The notes under the pieces: generated by a model | What the model was told of the DNA's origin: nothing | Seen by the model: only the letters and a program-made list of their open reading frames with translations | Database searches by the model: none | NCBI GenBank assembly: GCA_026874595.1 | Contig: CM049309.1 | Location: 95,316,723-95,380,722 of the forward strand | Reading direction: 5' to 3' | Origin: Sipunculus nudus | Taxonomy: Eukaryota > Annelida > Sipuncula > Golfingiida > Sipunculidae | DNA: 64,000 nt | Shown here: in pieces, positions 52,767 to 64,000 of the stretch | Numbering within the stretch: the stretch's first letter is position 1 | Layout: every line of letters starts with the position of its first letter | Position numbers and translations under genes: made by a program

Positions 52767-52922
52767 TTACACAGTGGCCATACGCTGGAGGCGTACACGC
52801 CTTACACAATTGCCATACGCTGGAGGCTAAAGCAAGCACGCCTTACACAGTGGTCAAACGCTGGAGGCGTTTACTAACGCAGAAGTCATGCGCTCGAGGC
52901 GTACAAGTCTTACGCAGTGGTT
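52767..52922. repeat. 35-bp minisatellite, right part (about 4 diverged copies)
   Basis: Units begin ttacacagtggccatacgct or variants, at 52767 and 52802, then 52843 (spacing stretched to 41 bp by a small insertion), followed by a more degenerate copy ending near ttacgcagtgg. Confidence 0.85.
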
Positions 52923-54164
52923 GTACTGCATTCGTTCCATTACTCCATCCGCCTTACCACTGCCTACTATAGCACGGTCCCACACAGCTCTGAGAAGTCA
53001 TCTGATAAAAACCTTTGTTGCAACACTTGATAAAGTCGGTATTAACATGACAGGTCTACGATAAGCACACATTTCACCGACTGTTGTTTGCCGGGCGGCT
53101 TCAGTACTTACGAAGATCAGATAAATCTCCAACTTTCTTCTCCAGAGCTGATAAAACCGCTAAAGTAGCCGTTGGCCAGAGACAAGATCACACATAAACA
53201 GACATCGCCCAGAAACAAGGGAACACAGGCAAAGACGTCTTTTCTCCACTGTCTTTCTGCAATGATCAGCTGCATGTAGGTCCTGAAAATTCTGCTAGGC
53301 CTTGTCAATCCCCGAATGCTTCACTCGCATTAATGAAATTCTTTATTAATGTTTGAAATGATATATAATCAAACAATTGTATTGAAATCCTATTGTAATT
53401 ATTGTGTGCACAGTTTGGTTGGTTTTCAATATGGCCACCAGATTGCACAGACAACAGGTGAGACCATCCTTCCACCAGATTTCGTTTCGATTCGAAACGT
53501 AACTCTCCCCGGAAGCACTGTGGGACAGCAGAGACTACTTGTTTCAACTGTCAAACTTCAGAATAAAAATTTGTTACATTTCAATGAAACAACTCCTGTT
53601 CATATTACACATGCGTATGCTTGCATAATATTACTAACGTGAAGTCTTAACGACAAGAACGCCTATGTTTATATGATTTGCCTTGATTTGCCAGTTGTAA
53701 TCCAACATGTTAAAACGGGATTTAACCCTATTCACAAAATTTTATCTACGCCGTTGGTGTATGTAGAAGCCGCGGTGCATTGTGGAGGACGGTGAGTCCG
53801 AGTCTGGGAAGTGTGGTGAGAGACCAACCGGGTAAATACTGCTTACGTCGACATGGTGTCCCCATCCCACACTTCGGACACAAATGTCCAGTCATATATA
53901 TATATATAAATGTGTGTTTATCTCTGTGTGTGTGTGATTTTTTGTTGTTATCTACTTTATTTATAAATTACAAGAAATGGAAGAAGCGTGTGTCGAAAAA
54001 AGAAGCCGGGGTATGTTTTAGGGTGCCTGTGATATTTATTTCATGTTGCTATGAGCCAAACTAAGTAAACTGCAAGCTTCTCTCGGCTTTAAAAAGGACT
54101 TTACAATCGTTTATATAGTTCATCTCTTTTATGAAGCCATTCATTAAGAAGCTGGATTAAAAAT
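52923..54164. other. Unique spacer between the 35-bp repeat and the 100-bp satellite
   Basis: No supported gene. Overlapping ORFs on both strands (for example 53305-53547 minus and 53349-53642 plus) have no domain I recognise. A 7-bp stem with a 3-base loop (cgtttcg att cgaaacg) sits at 53483-53499, and TA and TG tracts at about 53898-53935. The whole spacer is repeated at 55447-56688. Confidence 0.55.
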
Positions 54165-55030
54165 AAACTAAGAATCTGGTTTGGCAGTGTGATGAAAAAA
54201 GTCAATGACTGCTGTAAGTGACAAGCTGGGCTAATTAGTTTACCTGAGCACCACAAAACCCTTCCACCAAGAATATGGTTTCGCACTATGATGAAAAAAG
54301 GTCAGTGACTGCTGTAAGTGACTAGCTGGGCTAATTAGTTTACCAGAGCACCACAAAACCCTTCCACCAAGGATCTGGTTTTGCACTATGATGAAAAAAG
54401 GTCAGTGACTGCTGTAAGTGACTAGCTGGGCTAATTAGTTTACCAGAGCACCACAAAACCCTTCCACCAAGAATATGGTTTCACACTATGATGAAAAAAG
54501 GTCAGTGACTGCTGTAAGTGACTAGCTGGGCTAATTAGTTTACCAGAGCACCACAAAACCCTTCCACCAAGAATATGGTTTCGCACTATGATGAAAAAAG
54601 GTCAATGACTGCTGTAAGTGACTAGCTGGGCTAATTAGTTTACCAGAGCACCACAAAATCCTTCCACCAAGAATATGGTTTCGCACTATGATGAAAAAAG
54701 GTCAATGACTGCTGTAAGTGACTAGCTGGGCTAATTAGTTTACCAGAGCACCACAAAACCCTTCCACCATGAATATGGTTTCGCACTATGATGAAAAAAG
54801 GTCAATGACTGCTGTAAGTGACTAGCTGGGCTAATTAGTTTACCAGAGCACCACAAAACCCTTCCACCAAGAATATGGTTTCGCACTATGATGAAAAAAG
54901 GTCAGTGACTGCTGTAAGTGACTAGCTGGGCTAATTAGTTTACCAGAGCACTACAAAACCCTTCCACCAAGAATATGGTTTCACACTATGATGAAAAAAG
55001 GTCAGTGACTGCTGTAAGTGACTAGCTGGG
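54165..55030. repeat. 100-bp satellite, first block (about 8.7 copies)
   Basis: Units step exactly 100 bp (for example tacc(t/a)gagcaccac at 54241 and 54341). Key words in order: agcaccacaaaacccttcc, accaagaatatggtttcgc, actatgatgaaaaaaggtca, gtgactgctgtaagtgacta, gctgggctaattagttta. The first unit is diverged (ggcagtgtgatg). The block is cut by the 2,524-bp duplication junction. Confidence 0.97.
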
Positions 55031-57553
55031 CCCAGGACTTCCCCGGCAGTGCCCCGTCGGAGCTGCGAATCACCCCGGACTAGCGCGGCAAACAAAAGCA
55101 GGAATCCGTGGCGCATCCTTGGCGGACCGTGGTGAGACGTAGCTCTGCCGAGATAATCTGGGGCTCTACCGGGATAATTTCTGCCAAAAAACACCCCGGA
55201 TCACCACGGACCACCCCGGACCGTATCCGGGGTGATCCGTGGTAATCCTTGCCTATCCGTAGTACTGCCTGCTTCAGTGGGACTGTAGCATTACACAGTG
55301 GCCATACGCTGGAGGCGTACACGCCTTACACAATTGCCATACGCTGGAGGCTAAAGCAAGCACGCCTTACACAGTGGTCATACGCTGGAGGCGTTTACTA
55401 ACGCAGAAGTCATGCGCTCGAGGCGTACAAGTCTTACGCAGTGGTTGTACTGCATTCGTTCCATTACTCCATCCGCCTTACCACTGCCTACTATAGCACG
55501 GTCCCACACAGCTCTGAGAAGTCATCTGATAAAAACCTTTGTTGCAACACTTGATAAAGTCGGTATTAACATGACTGGTCTACGATAAGCACACATTTCA
55601 CCGACTGTTGTTTGCCGGGCGGCTTCAGTACTTACGAAGATCAGATAAATCTCCAACTTTCTTCTCCAGAGCTGATAAAACCGCTAAAGTAGCCGTTGGC
55701 CAGAGACAAGATCACACATAAACAGACATCGCCCAGAAACAAGGGAACACAGGCAAAGACGTCTTTTCTCCACTGTCTTTCTGCAATGATCAGCTGCATG
55801 TAGGTCCTGAAAATTCTGCTAGGCCTTGTCAATCCCCGAATGCTTCACTCGCATTAATGAAATTCTTTATTAATGTTTGAAATGATATATAATCAAACAA
55901 TTGTATTGAAATCCTATTGTAATTATTGTGTGCACAGTTTGGTTGGTTTTCAATATGGCCACCAGATTGCACAGACAACAGGTGAGACCATCCTTCCACC
56001 AGATTTCGTTTCGATTCGAAACGTAACTCTCCCCGGAAGCACTGTGGGACAGCAGAGACTACTTGTTTCAACTGTCAAACTTCAGAATAAAAATTTGTTA
56101 CATTTCAATGAAACAACTCCTGTTCATATTACACATGCGTATGCTTGCATAATATTACTAACGTGAAGTCTTAACGACAAGAACGCCTATGTTTATATGA
56201 TTTGCCTTGATTTGCCAGTTGTAATCCAACATGTTAAAACGGGATTTAACCCTATTCACAAAATTTTATCTACGCCGTTGGTGTATGTAGAAGCCGCGGT
56301 GCATTGTGGAGGACGGTGAGTCCGAGTCTGGGAAGTGTGGTGAGAGACCAACCGGGTAAATACTGCTTACGTCGACATGGTGTCCCCATCCCACACTTCG
56401 GACACAAATGTCCAGTCATATATATATATATAAATGTGTGTTTATCTCTGTGTGTGTGTGATTTTTTGTTGTTATCTACTTTATTTATAAATTACAAGAA
56501 ATGGAAGAAGCGTGTGTCGAAAAAAGAAGCCGGGGTATGTTTTAGGGTGCCTGTGATATTTATTTCATGTTGCTATGAGCCAAACTAAGTAAACTGCAAG
56601 CTTCTCTCGGCTTTAAAAAGGACTTTACAATCGTTTATATAGTTCATCTCTTTTATGAAGCCATTCATTAAGAAGCTGGATTAAAAATAAACTAAGAATC
56701 TGGTTTGGCAGTGTGATGAAAAAAGTCAATCACTGCTGTAAGTGACAAGCTGGGCTAATTAGTTTACCTGAGCACCACAAAACCCTTCCACCAAGAATAT
56801 GGTTTCGCACTATGATGAAAAAAGGTCAGTGACTGCTGTAAGTGACTAGCTGGGCTAATTAGTTTACCAGAGCACCACAAAACCCTTCCACCAAGGATCT
56901 GGTTTTGCACTATGATGAAAAAAGGTCAGTGACTGCTGTAAGTGACTAGCTGGGCTAATTAGTTTACCAGAGCACCACAAAACCCTTCCACCAAGAATAT
57001 GGTTTCACACTATGATGAAAAAAGGTCAGTGACTGCTGTAAGTGACTAGCTGGGCTAATTAGTTTACCAGAGCACCACAAAACCCTTCCACCAAGAATAT
57101 GGTTTCGCACTATGATGAAAAAAGGTCAATGACTGCTGTAAGTGACTAGCTGGGCTAATTAGTTTACCAGAGCACCACAAAATCCTTCCACCAAGAATAT
57201 GGTTTCGCACTATGATGAAAAAGGTCAATGACTGCTGTAAGTGACTAACTGGGCTAATTAGTTTACCAGAGCACCACAAAACCCTTCCACCAAGAATATG
57301 GTTTCGCACTATGATGAAAAAAGGTCAATGACTGCTGTAAGTGACTAGCTGGGCTAATTAGTTTACCAGAGCACCACAAAACCCTTCCACCAAGAATATG
57401 GTTTCGCACTATGATGAAAAAAGGTCAGTGACTGCTGTAAGTGACTAGCTGGGCTAATTAGTTTACCAGAGCACTACAAAACCCTTCCACCAAGAATATG
57501 GTTTCACACTATGATGAAAAAAGGTCAGTGACTGCTGTAAGTGACTAGCTGGG
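55031..57553. repeat. 2,524-bp direct tandem duplication, copy 2
   Basis: Corresponds base for base with 52507-55030 at a 2,524 offset. At the 55030/55031 junction the satellite word agctgggc meets cagagcccagg of the GC-rich element with only about 2 bp of shared sequence, which suggests end joining or template switching. Past 57553 this copy simply continues as satellite. Confidence 0.95.
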
Positions 57554-60500
57554 CTAATTAGTTTACCTGAGCACCACAAAACCCTTCCACCAAGGATCTG
57601 GTTTCACACTATGATGAAAAAAGTCAATGACTGCTGTAAGTGACTAGCTGGGCTAATTAGTTTACCTGAGCACCACAAAACCCTTCCACCACGGATCTGG
57701 TTTCACACTATGATGAAAAAAGGTCAGTGACTGCTGTAAGTGACTAGCTGGGCTAATTAGTTTACCAGAGCACCACAAAACCCTTCCACCAAGGATCTGG
57801 TTTCACACTATGATGAAATAAGTCAATGACTGCTGTAAGTGACTAGCTGGGATAATTAGTTTACCTGAGCACCACAAAACCCTTCCACCAAGGATCTGGT
57901 TTCACACTATGATGAAAAAAGGTCAGTGACTGCTGTAAGTGACAAGCTGGGCTAATTAGTTTACCTGAGCACCACAAAACCCTTCCACCAAGGATCTGGT
58001 TTCACACTATGATGAAAAAAGGTCTGTGACTGCTGTAAGTGACTAGCTGGGCTAATTAGTTTACCAGAGCACCACAAAACCCTTCCACCAAGGATCTGGT
58101 TTCACACTATGATGAAAAAAGTCAATGACTGCTGTAAGTGACAAGCTGGGATAATTAGTTTACCTGAGCACCACAAAACCCTTCCACCAAGGATCTGGTT
58201 TCACACTATGATGAAAATAGGTCAGTGACTGCTGTAAGTGACAAGCTGGGCTAATTAGTTTACCTGAGCACCACAAAACCCTTCCACCAAGATCTGGTTT
58301 CGCACTATGATGAAAAAAGGTCTGTGACTGCTGTAAGTGACTAGCTGGGCTAATTAGTTTACGTGTGCACCACAAAACCCTTCCACCAAGGATCTGGTTT
58401 CACACTATGATGAAAAAAAGGTCAGTGACTGCTGTTAGTGACTAGCTGGGCTAATTAGTTTACCTGAGCACCACAAAACCCTTCTCCCAAGGATCTTGTT
58501 TCACACTATGATGAAAAAAAGGTCAGTGACTGCTGTAAGTGACTAGCTGGGCTAATTAGTTTACCAGAGCACCACAAAACCCTTCCACCAAGGATCTGGT
58601 TTCACACTATGATGAAAAAAGGTCAGTGACTGCTGTAAGTGACTAGCTGGGCTAATTAGTTTAAATGAGCACCACAAAACCCTTCCACCAAGAATATGGT
58701 TTCACACTATGATGAAAAAAGGTCAATGACTGCTGTAAGTGACTAGCTGGGCTAATTAGTTTACCAGAGCACCACAAAACCCTTCCACCAAGAATATGGT
58801 TTCACACTATGATGAAAAAAGGTCAGTGACTGCTGTAAGTGACTAACTGGGCTAATTAGTTTACCAGAGCACAACAAAACACTTCCACCAAGAATCTGGT
58901 TTCACACTATGATGAAAAAAGGTCACTGACTGCTGTAAGTGACTAGCTGGGCTAATTAGTTTACCTGAGCACCACAAAACCCTTCCACCAAGGATCTGGT
59001 TTCACACTATGATGAAAAAAGGTCAGTGACTGCTGTAAGTGACTAGCTGGGCTAATTAGTTTACCTGAGCACCACAAATCCCTTCCACCAAGGATCTGGT
59101 TTCACACTATGATGAAAAAAGGTCAGTGACTGCTGTAAGTGACAAGCTGGGCTAATTTGTTTACCTGAGCACCACAAAACCCTTCCACCAAGGATCTGGT
59201 TTCACACTATGATCAAAAAAGGTCAGTGACTGCTGTAAGTGACTAGCTGGGCTAATTAGTTTACCAGAGCACCACAAAACCCTTCCACCAAGGATCTGGT
59301 TTCACACCATGATGAAAAAAGTCAATGACTGCTGTAAGTGACTAGCTGGGCTAATTAGTTTACCGGAGCACCACAAAACCCTTCCACCAAGGATCTGGTT
59401 TCACACTATGATGAAAAAAGATCAGTGACTGCTGTAAGTGACAAGCTGGGCTAATTAGTTTACCTGAGCACCACAAAACCCTTCCACCAAGGATCTGGTT
59501 TCACACTATGATGAAAAAAGGTCAGTGACTGCTGTAAGTGACTAGCTGGGCTAATTAGTTTACCTGAGCACCACAAAACCCTTCCACCAAGGATCTGGTT
59601 TCGCACTATGATAAAAAAAGGTCAGTGACTGCTGTAAGTGACTAGCTGGGCTAATTAGTTTACCTGAGCACCACAAAACCCTTCCACCAAGGATCTGGTT
59701 TCACACTATGATGAAAAAAGTCAATGACTGCTGTAAGTGACTAGCTGGGCTAATTAGTTTACCTGAGCACCACAAAACCCTTCCAGCAAGAATATGGTTT
59801 CGCACTATGATGAAAAAAAGGTCAGTGACTGCTGTAAGTGACAAGCTGGGCTAATTAGTTTACCAGAGCACCACAAAACCCTTCCACCAAAAATCTGGTT
59901 TCACACTATGATGAAAAAAGTCAATGACTGCTGTAAGTGACTAGCGGGGCTAATTAATTTACCTGAGAACCACAAAACCCTTCCACCTAGGATCTGGTTT
60001 CACACTATGATGAAAAAAGGTCAGTGACTGCTGTAAGTGACAAGCTGGGCTAATTAGTTTACCTGAGCACCACAAAACCCTTCCACCAAGGATCTGGTTT
60101 CACACTATGATGAAAAAAGGTCAGTGACTGCTGTAAGTGACTAGCTGGGCTAATTAGTTTACTAGATTACCACAAAACCCTTCCACCAAGGATCTGGTTT
60201 CACACTGATGAAAAAAGTCAATGACTGCTGTAAGTGACAAGCTGGGCTAATTAGTTTACCTGAGCACCACAAAACCCTTCCACCAAGGATCTGGTTTCAC
60301 ACTATGATTAAAAAAGGTCAGTGGCTGCTTTAAGTGACTAGCTGGGCTAATTAGTTTACCTGAGCACCACGAAACCCTTCCACCAAGGATCTGGTTTCAC
60401 ACTATTATGCAAAAAGGTCAGTGACTGCTGTAAGTGACTAGCTGGGCTAATTAGTTTACCAGAGCACCACAAAACCCTTCCACCAAGGATCTGGTTTCAC

Positions 60501-63500
60501 ACTATGATGAAAAAAGGTCAGTGACTGCTGTAAGTGACAAGCTGGGCTAATTTGTTTACCTGAGCACCACAAAACCCTTCCACCAAGGATCTGGTTTCAC
60601 ACTATGATCAAAAAAGGTCAGTGACTGCTGTAAGTGACTAGCTGGGCTAATTAGTTTACCAGAGCACCACAAAACCCTTCCACCAAGGATCTGGTTTCAC
60701 ACTATGATGAAAAAAGTCAATGACTGCTGTAAGTGACTAGCTGGGCTAATTAGTTTACCGGAGCACCACAAAACCCTTCCACCAAGGATCTGGTTTCACA
60801 CTATGATGAAAAAAGATCAGTGACTGCTGTAAGTGACAAGCTGGGCTAATTAGTTTACCTGAGCACCACAAAACCCTTCCACCAAGGATCTGGTTTCACA
60901 CTATGATGAAAAAAGGTCAGTGACTGCTGTAAGTGACTAGCTGGGCTAATTAGTTTACCAGAGCACCACAAAACCCTTCCACCAAGGATCTGGTTTCACA
61001 CTATGATGAAAAAAGTCAATGACTGCTGTAAGTGACAAGCTGGGATAATTAGTTTACCTGAGCACCACAAAACCCTTCCACCAAGGATCTGGTTTCACAC
61101 TATGATGAAAATAGGTCAGTGACTGCTGTAAGTGACAAGCTGGGCTAATTAGTTTACCTGAGCACCACAAAACCCTTCCACCAAGATCTGGTTTCGCACT
61201 ATTATGAAAAAAGGTCTGTGACTGCTGTAAGTGACTAGCTGGGCTAATTAGTTTACCAGAGCACCACAAAACCCTTCCACCAAGGATCTGGTTTCACACT
61301 ATGATGAACAAAGGTCAGTGACTGCTGTAAGTGACTAGCTGGGCTAATTAGTTTACCAGAGCACCACAAAACCCTTCCACCAAGGATCTGGTTTCACACT
61401 ATGATGAAAAAAGTCAATGACTGCTGTAAGTGACAAGCTGGGATAATTAGTTTACCTGAGCACCACAAAACCCTTCCACCAAGGATCTGGTTTCACACTA
61501 TGATGAAAATAGGTCAGTGACTGCTGTAAGTGACAAGCTGGGCTAATTAGTTTACCTGAGCACCACAAAACCCTTCCACCAAGATCTGGTTTCGCACTAT
61601 GATGAAAAAAGGTCTGTGACTGCTGTAAGTGACTAGCTGGGCTAATTAGTTTACCAGAGCACCACAAAACCCTTCCACCAAGGATCTGGTTTCACACTAT
61701 GATGAAAAAAGTCAATGACTGCTGTAAGTGACAAGCTGGGATAATTAGTTTACCTGAGCACCACAAAACCCTTCCACCAAGGATCTGGTTTCACACTATG
61801 ATGAAAATAGGTCAGTGACTGCTGTAAGTGACAAGCTGGGCTAATTAGTTTACCTGAGCACCACAAAACCCTTCCACCAAGATCTGGTTTCGCACTATGA
61901 TGAAAAAAGGTCTGTGACTGCTGTAAGTGACTAGCTGGGCTAATTAGTTTACGTGTGCACCACAAAACCCTTCCACCAAGGATCTGGTTTCACACTATGA
62001 TGAAAAAAAGGTCAGTGACTGCTGTTAGTGACTAGCTGGGCTAATTAGTTTACCTGAGCACCACAAAACCCTTCTCCCAAGGATCTTGTTTCACACTATG
62101 ATGAAAAAAAGGTCAGTGACTGCTGTAAGTGACTAGCTGGGCTAATTAGTTTACCAGAGCACCACAAAACCCTTCCACCAAGGATCTGGTTTCACACTAT
62201 GATGAAAAAAGGTCAGTGACTGCTGTAAGTGACTAGCTGGGCTAATTAGTTTAAATGAGCACCACAAAACCCTTCCACCAAGAATATGGTTTCACACTAT
62301 GATGAAAAAAGGTCAATGACTGCTGTAAGTGACTAGCTGGGCTAATTAGTTTACCAGAGCACCACAAAACCCTTCCACCAAGAATATGGTTTCACACTAT
62401 GATGAAAAAAGGTCAGTGACTGCTGTAAGTGACTAACTGGGCTAATTAGTTTACCAGAGCACAACAAAACACTTCCACCAAGAATCTGGTTTCACACTAT
62501 GATGAAAAAAGGTCACTGACTGCTGTAAGTGACTAGCTGGGCTAATTAGTTTACCTGAGCACCACAAAACCCTTCCACCAAGGATCTGGTTTCACACTAT
62601 GATGAAAAAAGGTCAGTGACTGCTGTAAGTGACTAGCTGGGCTAATTAGTTTACCTGAGCACCACAAATCCCTTCCACCAAGGATCTGGTTTCACACTAT
62701 GATGAAAAAAGGTCAGTGACTGCTGTAAGTGACAAGCTGGGCTAATTTGTTTACCTGAGCACCACAAAACCCTTCCACCAAGGATCTGGTTTCACACTAT
62801 GATCAAAAAAGGTCAGTGACTGCTGTAAGTGACTAGCTGGGCTAATTAGTTTACCAGAGCACCACAAAACCCTTCCACCAAGGATCTGGTTTCACACCAT
62901 GATGAAAAAAGTCAATGACTGCTGTAAGTGACTAGCTGGGCTAATTAGTTTACCGGAGCACCACAAAACCCTTCCACCAAGGATCTGGTTTCACACTATG
63001 ATGAAAAAAGATCAGTGACTGCTGTAAGTGACAAGCTGGGCTAATTAGTTTACCTGAGCACCACAAAACCCTTCCACCAAGGATCTGGTTTCACACTATG
63101 ATGAAAAAAGGTCAGTGACTGCTGTAAGTGACTAGCTGGGCTAATTAGTTTACCTGAGCACCACAAAACCCTTCCACCAAGGATCTGGTTTCGCACTATG
63201 ATAAAAAAAGGTCAGTGACTGCTGTAAGTGACTAGCTGGGCTAATTAGTTTACCTGAGCACCACAAAACCCTTCCACCAAGGATCTGGTTTCACACTATG
63301 ATGAAAAAAGTCAATGACTGCTGTAAGTGACTAGCTGGGCTAATTAGTTTACCTGAGCACCACAAAACCCTTCCAGCAAGAATATGGTTTCGCACTATGA
63401 TGAAAAAAAGGTCAGTGACTGCTGTAAGTGACAAGCTGGGCTAATTAGTTTACCAGAGCACCACAAAACCCTTCCACCAAAAATCTGGTTTCACACTATG

Positions 63501-64000
63501 ATGAAAAAAGTCAATGACTGCTGTAAGTGACTAGCGGGGCTAATTAATTTACCTGAGAACCACAAAACCCTTCCACCTAGGATCTGGTTTCACACTATGA
63601 TGAAAAAAGGTCAGTGACTGCTGTAAGTGACAAGCTGGGCTAATTAGTTTACCTGAGCACCACAAAACCCTTCCACCAAGGATCTGGTTTCACACTATGA
63701 TGAAAAAAGGTCAGTGACTGCTGTAAGTGACTAGCTGGGCTAATTAGTTTACTAGATTACCACAAAACCCTTCCACCAAGGATCTGGTTTCACACTGATG
63801 AAAAAAGTCAATGACTGCTGTAAGTGACAAGCTGGGCTAATTAGTTTACCTGAGCACCACAAAACCCTTCCACCAAGGATCTGGTTTCACACTATGATTA
63901 AAAAAGGTCAGTGGCTGCTTTAAGTGACTAGCTGGGCTAATTAGTTTACCTGAGCACCACGAAACCCTTCCACCAAGGATCTGGTTTCACACTATTATGC
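56689..64000. repeat. 100-bp satellite, main array (about 73 copies), running off the window end
   Basis: Same unit as the 54.2-kb block. Left units mostly carry accaagaatatggtttcgc; from about 57.58 kb most carry accaaggatctggtttcac. Single-base and 1-2 bp length variants (cagagc/ctgagc, gactagc/gacaagc, gaaaaaagtca/gaaaaaaggtca) mark individual units. Minus-strand ORFs of about 71 codons are artefacts of the period. The array has not ended at 64000, so its true length is unknown. Confidence 0.97.
58000..64000. repeat. 3,590-bp higher-order repeat of the 100-bp satellite
   Basis: Unit-specific variants recur exactly 3,590 bp apart: gctgttagtg at 58431 and 62021, cttctcccaaggatcttg near 58481 and 62071, cacaccatgatg near 59303 and 62893, actattatgc at 60401 and 63991. 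One HOR spans about 36 units (from about 58000 to 61590). The second copy is cut off by the window end. A 298-bp trimer also repeats at 61452 and 61750, with a 398-bp step from 61054. Confidence 0.93.

Larger units (their letters stand above)
52507..55030. repeat. 2,524-bp direct tandem duplication, copy 1
   Basis: Begins inside the GC-rich element (cccaggacttcccc) and ends inside the 100-bp satellite (gtgactagctggg). The next 2.5 kb repeats it. I noticed only single-base differences in the non-satellite part: catgacagg/catgactgg at 53057/55581, tcaaacgc/tcatacgc at 52854/55378, tcaatgact/tcaatcact near 54204/56728. Confidence 0.96.

Noticed and set aside
52118-52798. Overlapping Pro/Gly/Arg-rich ORFs in the GC-rich block
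   Set aside because: ORFs appear on both strands because GC-rich sequence has few stops. The block is repetitive in CCGG-type words and looks like a transposable element.
57064-61965. 71-81 codon minus-strand ORFs (LISPASHLQQSQTFF family)
   Set aside because: The same peptide recurs with the 100-bp satellite. The frame rotates each unit, and stops end it after two to three units.

Overview
This window looks like repeat-dominated, AT-rich nuclear DNA from an invertebrate animal, most plausibly a marine one such as a mollusc. The sequence does not prove the taxon. Evidence for an animal nuclear genome is three different degenerate non-LTR retrotransposons (LINEs) with AP-endonuclease or reverse transcriptase motifs, short DNA-transposon-like elements with terminal inverted repeats, AT, CA and TTA microsatellites, and long C/G homopolymers. 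I found no bacterial-style operons, no rRNA or tRNA, no CRISPR array and no intact protein-coding gene. The only host-gene candidate is a weak possible first exon near 20.34 kb.

Layout. 0.3-1.7 kb: a 36-bp minisatellite that leaves three of six frames open. 1.9-2.5 kb: a minus-strand RT fragment of a CR1/Jockey-like LINE. 3.5-3.7 kb: a 33-bp repeat and an AT tract. 3.8-9.9 kb: AT-rich noncoding DNA with microsatellites. 9.96-10.95 kb: a nearly perfect 32-bp minisatellite of about 31 copies. 11.7-12.4 kb: a decayed, apparently unrelated 32-bp array. 13.3-15.4 kb: a broken endonuclease plus RT LINE on the plus strand. 15.7 and 19.15-19.8 kb: two parts of one 38-bp minisatellite family, flanking a 3'-truncated L1/Tx1-like LINE (ORF1 remnant, then ORF2 endonuclease). 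22.86-23.47 kb: a TA-flanked element with CAGTSGAACCTCT termini.

24.0-48.2 kb: the dominant feature, a 24-kb array built from a 14-bp monomer (gatgtatacagtac) in short runs separated by a linker carrying ggagtaatcattctgac or close variants. It has grown by nested segmental duplications: a 3,197-bp offset pair, a 1,109-bp near-triplication, a 1,488-bp offset pair, and a superrepeat of about 9 kb whose second copy is internally deleted.

50.2-51.2 kb: a 23-bp minisatellite. 52.07-52.92 kb: a 35-bp minisatellite split by a GC-rich element of about 617 bp with AGTCCCA/TGGGACT ends. 52.5-57.55 kb: a recent 2,524-bp direct duplication whose junction lies inside a 100-bp satellite. 56.7-64.0 kb: that 100-bp satellite runs to the window end, with a higher-order period of 3,590 bp.

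About 37 of 64 kb is tandem repeat DNA from at least nine minisatellite or satellite families. Most long ORFs here are artefacts of repeat periodicity. The biology is repeat turnover: local amplification, homogenised cores with divergent edges, nested duplication, and transposon insertion into arrays. I see no cooperating set of genes.
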